Source: JBLIAZ01 sp047631875
Lineage (GTDB): Bacteria > Bacteroidota > Bacteroidia > Flavobacteriales_C > GCA-002722245
NCBI GenBank assembly: GCA_047631875.1
Contig: JBLIAZ010000120.1
Span: 1 to 7,525 of the forward strand
Direction of reading: 5' to 3'
Length of the DNA stretch: 7,525 bases
Shown: in pieces, positions 1 to 5,725 of the stretch
Layout of the letters: every line of letters begins with the position of its first letter
Numbering within the stretch: the first letter of the stretch is position 1
Program-made: the position numbers and the translations under genes
The notes under the pieces: generated by a model
The model's database searches: none
What the model saw: the letters and a program-made list of their open reading frames with translations, nothing else
What the model was told of the DNA's origin: nothing

Positions 1-1271
1 TGCTTTAAACCGCCAAATCCCGACAAAGCGTCCTGATAGGCTCCGGTGTTAAAAAGTCCTATGTACAACGGTTCCTGTTCATCCAAAGGAGGTAAAAATA
101 ATTTATTATTGTGTATTTCTGCGTTGTAAAAATCCATACTGTCACAGGTTAATCCACCTAAATAAACATGCTTGTAAGGAGCGTGCCACTTGTTTATTGG
201 CAACACCATGAACCGTTGGTCTATCCCCCATGTGTCAGGAACAGTATTCATGAAAGAATTGTTCACCATGTACCAAGATTCTTTATCATTTTGTTGCTTT
301 TCATCCAGCACTTCAAAAACGTTGACTGCACTTTCAGCAACAGTATACGTCCCAAACTCAGTAAAAATATTAGGGGAAGTCATGTTTTCTTTGACACAAG
401 TATCACTTATTTTAGCAATGATTTTATCAATAAAATCTTGGTAATCGTATTGGTAGCCTAAGTGAGTTTTGAAAGGTAAACCACCCCCAATGTTTAAACT
501 ATCGAGACTTGGGCAAACTAGTTTTAATGCAACATACAACTGCAAACACTTGTCCAACTCATTCCAGTAATATGCATGATCTTTGATGCCAGTATTGATA
601 AAAAAATGAAGCATTTTTAATTCCACATTTTCCAACCCCATGATTCGCTCTTTATAAAAGGGTAAAATTTTATTGGGATTAATTCCAAGTCGTGAGGTAT
701 AAAAAGAATAGTTTGGCATTTCTTCGGTAGCTATCCTAAGACCTACTTTAAAAGGTTTTTTGGTCTTTTTCAAGTACACGTCCAATTCCTTTTCATTATC
801 AAGTATAGGAATCACATTTTTAAAACCTTGGTTAATCAATTTACTTATTTGGAGTGTATATTCAGGACGCTTGTATCCATTACAAACGACATAAGTATTC
901 TTGGATATTTTCCCAGCTTGGTGCAATTTGTTGACAATCGGAATATCAAAAGCCGACGAAGTCTCAATGTGTGTGTCATTTTTCAATACCTCTTCCAATA
1001 CAAAAGAAAAGTGAGAACTCTTAGTACAGTAACAATACACATAGTCCCCTTGGTAATTTACCTTTTCAAAAGCGGCTTTAAACATGGCTTTTGCGAGCTG
1101 AACTTGGGAAGTTATTTTTGGTAAATACGTAAGCTTTAAAGGAGCTCCATACTGTTTAATCAAGGCCATCATGTCAATACCGTGAAAATTTAATTCCCCG
1201 TTCTTACTGATTTTAACCTCAGGAGAGTTTGCTAAATTTTCTTGCTGTAAATCAAAATATGTATCGCTCAT
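1..1271 (-). CDS. speA: Biosynthetic arginine decarboxylase, C-terminus cut by window edge
   Basis: Translating the minus strand from the ATG at 1271-1269 gives 423 open codons running off the left edge, so the last few dozen residues are missing. The protein is a fold-III (alanine-racemase type) PLP decarboxylase of the kind that turns arginine into agmatine and CO2, the first step of a polyamine route in the cytosol. Visible landmarks are YCYCTKSSHF with the likely PLP lysine at K84, HFFINTG at 222-228, the phosphate-binding NIGGGLPF loop at 260-267, TEFGTY around E305, and GLTCDSMD with the partner-subunit catalytic Cys at about 376. This set is typical of Bacteroidota arginine decarboxylases; diaminopimelate or ornithine decarboxylase is less likely from the overall sequence character. 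No in-frame alternative start looks better. It is divergent from the TerC-family gene, with 77 bases between the two starts. Confidence 0.88.
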   Translation of the reverse strand, partial: MSDTYFDLQQENLANSPEVKISKNGELNFHGIDMMALIKQYGAPLKLTYLPKITSQVQLAKAMFKAAFEKVNYQGDYVYCYCTKSSHFSFVLEEVLKNDTHIETSSAFDIPIVNKLHQAGKISKNTYVVCNGYKRPEYTLQISKLINQGFKNVIPILDNEKELDVYLKKTKKPFKVGLRIATEEMPNYSFYTSRLGINPNKILPFYKERIMGLENVELKMLHFFINTGIKDHAYYWNELDKCLQLYVALKLVCPSLDSLNIGGGLPFKTHLGYQYDYQDFIDKIIAKISDTCVKENMTSPNIFTEFGTYTVAESAVNVFEVLDEKQQNDKESWYMVNNSFMNTVPDTWGIDQRFMVLPINKWHAPYKHVYLGGLTCDSMDFYNAEIHNNKLFLPPLDEQEPLYIGLFNTGAYQDALSGFGGLK

Positions 1272-1292
1272 TAAAAAGGGCTTCTATTTATT

Positions 1293-1305
1293 CCCTAATT
1301 TAGGG
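1293..1305. repeat. 13-base palindrome at the predicted speA transcript start
   Basis: CCCTAATTTAGGG is a perfect inverted repeat (6-bp arms, 1-base centre). It sits 4 bases downstream of the predicted speA -7 box and 22 bases before its start codon, where an operator or a 5'-leader hairpin would act. No regulator is identified. Confidence 0.4.
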
Positions 1306-1309
1306 CGTA

Positions 1310-1341
1310 CAAAATTAACTAATACATTATTTAAATCACAA
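1310..1341 (-). promoter_or_regulatory. Candidate Bacteroidota promoter for speA
   Basis: On the minus strand a TTG (1341-1339) is followed after 21 bases by TAATTTTG (1317-1310), which matches the Bacteroidota sigma-A pattern TTG...TAnnTTTG. Transcription would begin near 1303-1305, about 33 bases before the speA ATG. This is a motif match only. Confidence 0.55.
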
Positions 1342-1348
1342 CCATTGA

Positions 1349-2077
1349 ATGGATTTACTCTCAATTGACACAATAATCGCCTTGTTTACCTTGACCATTC
1401 TTGAGATAGTCCTGGGAATTGACAACATCATTTTTATATCCATTGTTTCCAACAAACTCCCAGAGGCTGAACGAGCTAAAACGAGGAACATTGGATTAGT
1501 GCTTGCCCTTGTGTTTAGGATAGCGATGTTGTTTGGAATTACATGGGTCATGGGATTAACAGCGTCATTAATTGATTTTCATGTTTTTGAGGTGCATGTG
1601 CACTTCAGTGGACGAGACTTGATTTTACTTGTTGGAGGGTTGTTTTTAATCGCTAAAAGCACCGCCGAAATTCACCATAAAATGGAAGGTGACACCGAGG
1701 AGGAACAAAAAAACAAAGCTGTAGTAAGCATCAGTAAAACAATCCTACAAATTATAGCCCTAGACATCATTTTTAGTTTTGACAGCATATTGACTGCAGT
1801 TGGTTTAACACAAGACGTGGGAATCATGATTACCGCAGTAATCATATCCATGGGAATCATGATGATTTTTGCAGGAAAAATAAGCAAGTTCATCAACGAC
1901 CGCCCTACACTTCAAATACTAGCGTTGTCCTTTTTAATATTGATAGGCTTCATGTTACTGTTAGAGTCCTTCCATGTAGAAGTTCCTAAAGGGTACATCT
2001 ACTTTGCTGTGTGTTATGCATTAATAGTGGAAGTCATTAACATGAGAATGAAAAAGAGGAAGAAGAAAGTAAAATAA
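1349..2077 (+). CDS. TerC-family integral membrane protein, probable metal (Mn) transporter
   Basis: This 242-residue protein is mostly hydrophobic, with about seven predicted membrane segments (roughly 9-30, 48-70, 90-104, 132-150, 156-176, 188-207 and 215-231). It carries the two TerC signature stretches: EIVLGIDNIIFIS at 19-31 (acidic E19, D25, N26) and ALDIIFSFDSILTAVG at 137-152 (D139, D145, S146), which line the presumed ion path. The R57 region and GRDLILLVGGLFLI at 88-101 also fit. TerC proteins were named for tellurium resistance, but related bacterial members have been linked to manganese efflux; manganese is an inference here. A charged loop (113-123) and a strongly basic tail (232-242) are probably cytoplasmic. 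The length is normal for short TerC proteins lacking a CBS/CorC extension. The ATG at 1349 follows 77 bases of intergenic DNA shared with speA. No good TTG/TAnnTTTG promoter is seen for it. Confidence 0.87.
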   Translation: MDLLSIDTIIALFTLTILEIVLGIDNIIFISIVSNKLPEAERAKTRNIGLVLALVFRIAMLFGITWVMGLTASLIDFHVFEVHVHFSGRDLILLVGGLFLIAKSTAEIHHKMEGDTEEEQKNKAVVSISKTILQIIALDIIFSFDSILTAVGLTQDVGIMITAVIISMGIMMIFAGKISKFINDRPTLQILALSFLILIGFMLLLESFHVEVPKGYIYFAVCYALIVEVINMRMKKRKKKVK

Positions 2078-2134
2078 CTCATCACCCTCTATTCCAACCA
2101 CTTCAAAAAACTGAATTAATATTTCTTAAAATAC

Positions 2135-2164
2135 TTGAAAAAGCTAAATATTCAACTATCTTTG
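2135..2164 (+). promoter_or_regulatory. Promoter of tRNA-Pro
   Basis: TTG at 2135-2137, a 19-base spacer and TATCTTTG at 2157-2164 match the Bacteroidota promoter consensus at both boxes. The predicted start near 2170 gives a tRNA leader of about 18 bases. Confidence 0.7.
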
Positions 2165-2187
2165 CGCCTCCCAAGATTACAACACCT

Positions 2188-2264
2188 CGGGGTGTAGCGT
2201 AGCCCGGTATCGCGCCTCGTTTGGGACGAGGAGGTCGTAGGTTCGAATCCTGCCACCCCGACCA
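2188..2264 (+). tRNA. tRNA-Pro (anticodon TGG), CCA encoded
   Basis: A full cloverleaf can be drawn by eye. The acceptor stem is CGGGGTG (2188-2194) with CACCCCG (2254-2260). The D stem is GCG/CGC (2197-2199 with 2211-2213). The anticodon stem is CCTCG/CGAGG (2215-2219 with 2227-2231) around loop TTTGGGA, giving TGG at 2222-2224. The variable loop is AGGTC, and the T stem is GTAGG/CCTGC with one G-T pair around loop TTCGAAT. Discriminator A2261 is followed by an encoded CCA at 2262-2264. TGG normally reads all or most proline codons in this group. It has its own promoter and terminator. Confidence 0.96.
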
Positions 2265-2271
2265 ACAAATT

Positions 2272-2309
2272 AAGCCTTGATTTTCTGAAAGAAAATTGAG
2301 GCTTTTTTT
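2272..2309 (+). terminator. Rho-independent terminator of tRNA-Pro
   Basis: A 15-bp stem (2272-2286 with 2290-2304, including two G-U pairs) with a GAA loop ends in a run of T (through 2309). It begins 7 bases after the tRNA CCA. Its 3' arm is also part of the perfect inverted repeat 2296-2318/2346-2368. Confidence 0.85.
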
Positions 2310-2368
2310 ATGTCCAATCGCGTCGAAAATTCATTTCCGTAAGCTATTGGACATAAAAAAAGCCTCAA
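2296..2368. repeat. 23-bp perfect inverted repeat, 27-base spacer, overlapping the terminator
   Basis: Bases 2296-2318 and 2346-2368 are exact reverse complements, including a T7/A7 run and the motif TGTCCAAT/ATTGGACA. Further out, 2264-2273 (AACAAATTAA, just after the tRNA) is again inverted at 2393-2402, so the whole tRNA trailer appears to have been copied in reverse with its centre replaced by unrelated bases that include the palindrome AGCGCAGCGCT (2374-2384). The arm could act as a second, bidirectional terminator or could be a rearrangement scar. Confidence 0.75.
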
Positions 2369-2440
2369 GATGAAGCGCAGCGCTATCTAGGTTTAATTTG
2401 TTGAAGACAACCCCACCACAGGAAAGCGACTGCAAGGAGC

Positions 2441-2457
2441 AATCCTGCCACCCCGAC
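2441..2457 (+). repeat. Second copy of the tRNA-Pro 3' end (att-like or tRNA remnant)
   Basis: AATCCTGCCACCCCGAC repeats bases 2246-2262 of the tRNA exactly: from the T loop through the acceptor 3' strand and discriminator. The copies start 195 bases apart. No other cloverleaf parts are recognisable upstream of the second copy. Duplicated tRNA 3' ends are the classic trace of integrase-mediated insertion, but no integrase lies between them. A decayed tandem tRNA-Pro is the alternative. Confidence 0.65.
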
Positions 2458-2459
2458 TC

Positions 2460-2495
2460 AAAAGACCTGTAAGTCGTTGATTTACAGGTCTTTTT
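2460..2495 (+). terminator. Second rho-independent terminator
   Basis: The stem AAAAGACCTGTAA (2460-2472) pairs perfectly with 2482-2494 around a 9-base loop and is followed by a T-rich run. It lies 2 bases after the second tRNA 3'-end copy, exactly where a tRNA terminator would be, and may be the original terminator of this locus. Confidence 0.8.
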
Positions 2496-2503
2496 GTTTT
2501 TTA

Positions 2504-2555
2504 CTGAACAAGTTCAGGATCAAGCCTACGGATCAAGCCTACGGATCAAGCCTAC
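2504..2555. repeat. Small palindrome followed by three tandem 13-bp repeats
   Basis: CTGAAC-AA-GTTCAG (2504-2517) is an inverted repeat that runs directly into three perfect head-to-tail copies of GGATCAAGCCTAC (2517-2529, 2530-2542, 2543-2555). There are no spacers, so this is not a CRISPR. It resembles the short dispersed intergenic repeats common in flavobacterial genomes. Confidence 0.8.
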
Positions 2556-2760
2556 TATCGGGGGGAGTAAAATTAGAACCAATTTACTGGTAGAATAGCA
2601 GGGAATCAATTAACTTAATTCTCATATTACTCATGCGTTATCAAAACCTTTACTGGTGAAAATTTCTATAACATTGCAAGTATCTTTTGATAGAGACTCA
2701 CCATTGCTCTGATAAAATCTTATTGGTAACTAACGAATCGGTTTACATAATTTGACAAAA
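2556..2760. other. Intergenic stretch, nothing recognised
   Basis: I see no credible open frame, RNA fold or consensus promoter here. The nonamer TTTACTGGT occurs twice (2583-2591, 2649-2657) and TATCTTTTG near 2689 is one base off a -7 box; neither is convincing. Confidence 0.4.
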
Positions 2761-3105
2761 ATGAAATTCACAGGAGAAATAAAAATTAGTAGCTCAGAAT
2801 CGCTAGAAGAAGTTGCAGTAATTATCGGGAATATTTTTGGTGTTAATTTCACTTTGGATGAAGAACTCCTAAGTTACCCTGATACTTTCAGCTATTACAC
2901 TTATAATTTAGGATTCCATATTGAGATAATCGGAATTAAGAATACAGATTATTGGAATAAAATTAAGCATGGCACTTATACAATCAACATCACCGAAATA
3001 CTAAATCACGATTCCAATGAAGCACCAATTAATTTAAGCGAAAGAATGGTTCAGGTGATTAACAGTTTTGAAAACCATCAATTAAAAGCATACATTTTAA
3101 ATTAA
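2761..3105 (+). CDS. Hypothetical protein, 114 aa, small soluble alpha/beta type
   Basis: I do not recognise this protein with confidence. I chose the ATG at 2761; an in-frame TTG at 2752 would add three residues, and an in-frame stop at 2731 limits any longer version. It is acidic, has no signal peptide or membrane segment, and shows a strand-helix-strand pattern: KFTGEIKISS, then a helix SLEEVAVIIGNIF, then an aromatic patch SYPDTFSYYTYNLGFHIEIIGI (only its general shape is noted). This shape resembles small immunity-type proteins of polymorphic toxin systems, but no toxin lies nearby and the resemblance is weak. The coding frame is intact between the repeat scar and a dead IS1, which suggests a recently acquired or orphan accessory gene. 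No clear promoter was found. Confidence 0.6.
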   Translation: MKFTGEIKISSSESLEEVAVIIGNIFGVNFTLDEELLSYPDTFSYYTYNLGFHIEIIGIKNTDYWNKIKHGTYTINITEILNHDSNEAPINLSERMVQVINSFENHQLKAYILN

Positions 3106-3198
3106 CCCAGAATTATTTATGGATTTTATCCTAAAAAGTAAGTCCAAAGATTTATGCCCGGAGTAGGCTCATGTATTAGCCTATAAAATTAACCTTGT

Positions 3199-3878
3199 CT
3201 AGAATTTAAATCCCCATTTGATTTGCTGAAAGAAGATGAGCATCGTTGCCTCTACATTTTAACGGATTTGGAGTAAGATAAAGTTTTTCGTGATAAGCGC
3301 TTAATTCTATTGCGTAAGGTCAAATCCATCCTTTAAATTTGGTTCGTCTTGTATCTTTTAGTACTGTGTAACTCTATGGGGATTAAAGCTGAATAAGCGC
3401 TCCATTTATCGTATACATTTTCTTGCGGAATAAATCAAGTAAAATTTCAGTGACTGGTCTCATTTCAATTTTACTTCTTGCTCCAATATTAAGTCCCATA
3501 ACGGCTTTAGACTCTTTGTTAATAGGATAAGTAACCCAAACCCTGTTTCCAATTTTATTTGAATTAACGTACGTACAAAGTTCATCGACTTCATACTCTT
3601 TGACCGCACTCACTGTACCAAGGAACATGAATCCTTTTTGATAACTTGAATACCCAACGTTGAATTGTACTTGGAGCACATTCAAACACTCGTACACCCC
3701 CCCGAATAGACATGCTATCACTTACCAATTTTGCTATCAAAACTTCATCCTCTTTCTCAATCAATCTATTTTCATAATATAACGTTTGATATTTATTGCA
3801 ATTTTTACAAAATAGTCTTTGCTCCTTTTTCTGAAAACCTTTCTTTATACACTTACTCTGGCAATATTTACAATTCAT
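3199..3878 (-). pseudogene. IS1-family transposase, multiply broken
   Basis: The minus strand begins at ATG 3878 with a zinc-finger and helix-turn-helix part (C3-x2-C6, C24-x2-C27, then RGGVRVFECAPSTIQRW), as in IS1 InsA. Near 3600-3640 the frame moves by one to YEVDELCTYVNSNKIGNRVW, the InsB start with the first catalytic Asp. Near 3390 it moves again to LIPIELHSTKRYKTNQI, then stop (3335-3333), then RMDLTLRNRIKRLSRKTLSY; family members have HIERxxLTLR here, so the catalytic Glu codon appears to have become TAA. The second Asp is also lost (YTING where YTDG is expected). A further one-base loss near 3250 puts the end, MLEATMLIFFQQIKWGFKF, in the third frame with its stop at 3199-3201. The first frame change is +1, not the -1 slip used by IS1, so it is damage, not programmed. 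The reassembled length of about 226 aa is normal. Clear terminal repeats were not found. Confidence 0.85.
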
Positions 3879-4178
3879 TTTACTTGAAATTTAATCTTAG
3901 GTGCTATTTGCAACACAAGGTCGGCAAAGGTATATTTTAATGAGTTCTAACGAATTATTTCACCACTGGAGGTCCTTTGGGTTCATTTAGGTTTTACTTT
4001 TATAAAAGATAAAACTCAATGATAACGTCTCAATATGTCAAAAAACGTGTGCAGGTGCTGTTTAGAACGTGACCCAATTACTGAAAAGGAGTTGCTTTTA
4101 ACTGAAAATCGTGGGGTCGTCTTTACAATAGGTTTCTCAAGTACGGTAAAACAAATTAAAGAATCAGGAAAACATGGC
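3879..4178. other. Gene-poor stretch between IS1 remnant and PPTase
   Basis: About 300 bases with little to support a gene. Bases 3915-3921 (ACAAGGT) are the reverse complement of 3192-3198, a possible minimal IS1 end pair about 730 bp apart, but no matching target duplication abuts them. An AT-only hairpin (3991-4002 with 4003-4015, one bulge) could weakly end transcription. A plus-strand frame from ATG 4035 to 4277 (80 codons, start MSKNVCRCCLERDPITEK) overlaps the PPTase 3' end convergently and is not recognised; I do not call it a gene. Confidence 0.35.
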
Positions 4179-4826
4179 TTAAAGCTTAAACCATTCTTGC
4201 TTAAAATTAAGATCTTTATAATTACTTCGAATGGCAAAATAGCATATGTAGTCGGGGTTGATAATTATTTCTTTTAGTCTAAAGTCTTCTTTACTAACGG
4301 TAATTAGATTATTTGATACTAAACCAATTTCTTTCACGTCAAAAGACATCCCCACCCCTTTAGCTTTGATGATCGCTTCGTTGATTACCCAGTAATAATA
4401 AAACCTCTCCTTTGCAGTATCATTCTGAGATATATCAGACCATTGATTTTTATTAAAAAAATCTTTGAAATCAGCCCACTCAATTTCTTTATTTTGTTCA
4501 ATATCAATACCTATTTCTGCAACTTCAGACCATGCAAAAACAACATAATTCCCCGAATGTGACCAATTAAAGTACGGTGCATTTACAATCTCAGGTTTTC
4601 CCCACTCATTACAACTTATAGTTCTTTCATTTTTAAAATTAACTTTATTAAGAAAATCCCAAAGTATCAAACGGGCCAACAAGGATCGCTTTCTATCATC
4701 AAAAACTTGAAGCTTTAAAATATCTGTACGCCATTCGTTTGGCAAAGTATCTATATAGATATTGAAGCTTTTTTTGGATATTCTCTCGATTGAAGCAATC
4801 ACTACATTGACACTACTTGTATTCAT
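4179..4826 (-). CDS. Sfp-type 4'-phosphopantetheinyl transferase
   Basis: This 215-residue enzyme moves the 4'-phosphopantetheine arm of CoA onto a serine of carrier proteins, switching on NRPS, PKS or fatty-acid carriers in the cytosol. Family marks are GKPEI at 76-80 with FNWSHSGNYVVFA at 86-98 (N87, S89, H90), GIDIE at 106-110 with Mg-binding D108 and E110, and the W146-x3-E150-A-x2-K154 motif followed by KGVGMS. The usual lysine before E150 (WxxKEA) is Asn149 here; the acidic metal ligands and K154 remain, so activity is likely but unproven. Length is normal for the Sfp class and too long for a stand-alone AcpS. It is the last gene of a four-gene minus-strand run, starting 5 bases after the thioesterase stop, so translational coupling is likely. 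Such pairs normally serve a peptide or polyketide synthase, which is not in the window. Confidence 0.88.
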   Translation of the reverse strand: MNTSSVNVVIASIERISKKSFNIYIDTLPNEWRTDILKLQVFDDRKRSLLARLILWDFLNKVNFKNERTISCNEWGKPEIVNAPYFNWSHSGNYVVFAWSEVAEIGIDIEQNKEIEWADFKDFFNKNQWSDISQNDTAKERFYYYWVINEAIIKAKGVGMSFDVKEIGLVSNNLITVSKEDFRLKEIIINPDYICYFAIRSNYKDLNFKQEWFKL

Positions 4827-4831
4827 AGTAT

Positions 4832-5524
4832 TTATGGCTTCAACTTAAATAGCACATCTTTTACTATTTCTTTAGCGTGATCAAAAATAAAAAAATGACC
4901 TCCTGAAAAACACTTTCCATCAATTTTCTCAGCGGTAATTCTTTGCCATGCAAAAACATCTTCGGCAGACAACTTATCACCATCGCTAAAATAAACCGTC
5001 ACTTTCAACTTAGAATCATGAAATGAAACCGGTAAATAATGTTCAATCGCTCTGAAATCTTTTCGAATTATTGGTTCAAAAAAAGACATGAAATCGTCAT
5101 CTACTATAAGTACTTTAGGAATACCACCTAAATCGCTAAGTGTATTTTTCAAGTCCTGCACACTCATTTCACATTTGAAGGGTGGTTTATCGGGTTCAAC
5201 AACACCTGATTTACCAGACAAAAAAACATGTACAGGTAAAGGGAATTCAGACTTTTTTAACAGCGACAATACATGTACTGCTATTGACGCCCCCATACTA
5301 TGTCCAAAAATGGCATAAGGACCTCCATCAAAAGAGGCTGTAATTTGGCGAAAAACATCTTGAGCGAGAGCTGGAATAGAATCCAATAACTCTTCTCCTA
5401 ACCTACCTCCTCTGCCAGGCAAACTGCACTGAACAGGAACTATTGCATTCTTTATAAAATTGTGAATTAACTTATTATAGCAAATGTCGCTACCTCCAGC
5501 AAAAGGTAAAAAATAGATTTTCAT
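4832..5524 (-). CDS. Type II thioesterase (editing TE of NRPS/PKS type)
   Basis: A 230-residue alpha/beta hydrolase that, by family, removes wrong or stalled acyl groups from phosphopantetheine arms of carrier proteins. The N-terminal LPFAGGS (6-12) and LPGRGGRLGE (35-44) are hallmarks of type II TEs of the GrsT/SrfAD/RifR group. The nucleophile elbow is GHSMGA with Ser76, the acid is Asp183 in SDGDKLS, followed by the typical AW (192-193), and the base is His210 in GGHFFIFDH. All three triad residues are present and the length is standard, so the enzyme looks intact. No carrier domain or signal peptide is attached, which separates it from integrated type I TEs. It starts 6 bases after the 58-aa membrane protein and ends 5 bases before the PPTase, whose products are its natural substrates. 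Confidence 0.92.
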   Translation of the reverse strand: MKIYFLPFAGGSDICYNKLIHNFIKNAIVPVQCSLPGRGGRLGEELLDSIPALAQDVFRQITASFDGGPYAIFGHSMGASIAVHVLSLLKKSEFPLPVHVFLSGKSGVVEPDKPPFKCEMSVQDLKNTLSDLGGIPKVLIVDDDFMSFFEPIIRKDFRAIEHYLPVSFHDSKLKVTVYFSDGDKLSAEDVFAWQRITAEKIDGKCFSGGHFFIFDHAKEIVKDVLFKLKP

Positions 5525-5530
5525 CTTTTA

Positions 5531-5707
5531 TTACGCTTTCTTTTTAGGCCAAAAAATAGTTATAATAATAAATGAAATTATGGGAGTAACGATTATGGAC
5601 ATTAAAAATACACGCCAAAAATCCATTTTTTTGTTAACGCCTATTATAGCCACAACTAAACTAAAAGTAATCAAAATAAAAACGGGGTTCAATATTATTC
5701 CTAACAT
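5531..5707 (-). CDS. Small two-helix membrane protein, 58 aa
   Basis: An ATG at 5707-5705 opens a 58-codon frame ending in TAA at 5533-5531. It encodes a first hydrophobic helix at about 4-24 (NPVFILITFSLVVAIIGV), a short basic turn NKKMDFWR at 25-32, a second helix at 33-53 (VFLMSIIVTPIISFIIITIF) and a basic end WPKKKA, a typical two-pass hairpin with both ends near the cytoplasm. The turn-helix pattern (K-K-M-x-F-W...FLxSxxxxPxI) recalls small flavobacterial membrane proteins of unknown function. Spacing is 18 bases from the DUF697-like gene above it and 6 bases to the thioesterase below it, so it is almost certainly co-transcribed. A proper frame filling the only gap in the operon is the main support. 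Its role is unknown; membrane anchoring of a partner is possible. Confidence 0.75.
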   Translation of the reverse strand: MLGIILNPVFILITFSLVVAIIGVNKKMDFWRVFLMSIIVTPIISFIIITIFWPKKKA

Positions 5708-5725
5708 ACTATTGACTAAAGTAAT

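Noticed and set aside
168..1124. Plus-strand open frames at 168-461, 190-444 and 828-1124
   Set aside because: They lie fully opposite the speA coding frame, which shows continuous family motifs on the minus strand.
1336..1896. Minus-strand open frames inside the TerC-family gene
   Set aside because: Shadows of a strongly supported membrane-protein frame.
2517..2555. CRISPR-like array
   Set aside because: The repeats are 13 bases, directly adjacent and without spacers.
3591..3721. Programmed IS1 frameshift joining the two transposase frames
   Set aside because: The second frame is +1 relative to the first, whereas IS1 uses a -1 slip, and further lesions follow downstream.
3991..4015. Terminator after the PPTase gene
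   Set aside because: The hairpin is almost all A-T, has a bulge and virtually no loop, and lies about 160 bases from the stop; too weak to call.
4035..4277. Plus-strand 80-codon frame with CxCC near its start
   Set aside because: The last third is antisense to the PPTase C-terminus, no family is recognised and no promoter is seen; the opposite-strand frame 4016-4237 is equally unsupported.
5088..5318. Plus-strand frame of 76 codons
   Set aside because: Antisense to the thioesterase core.
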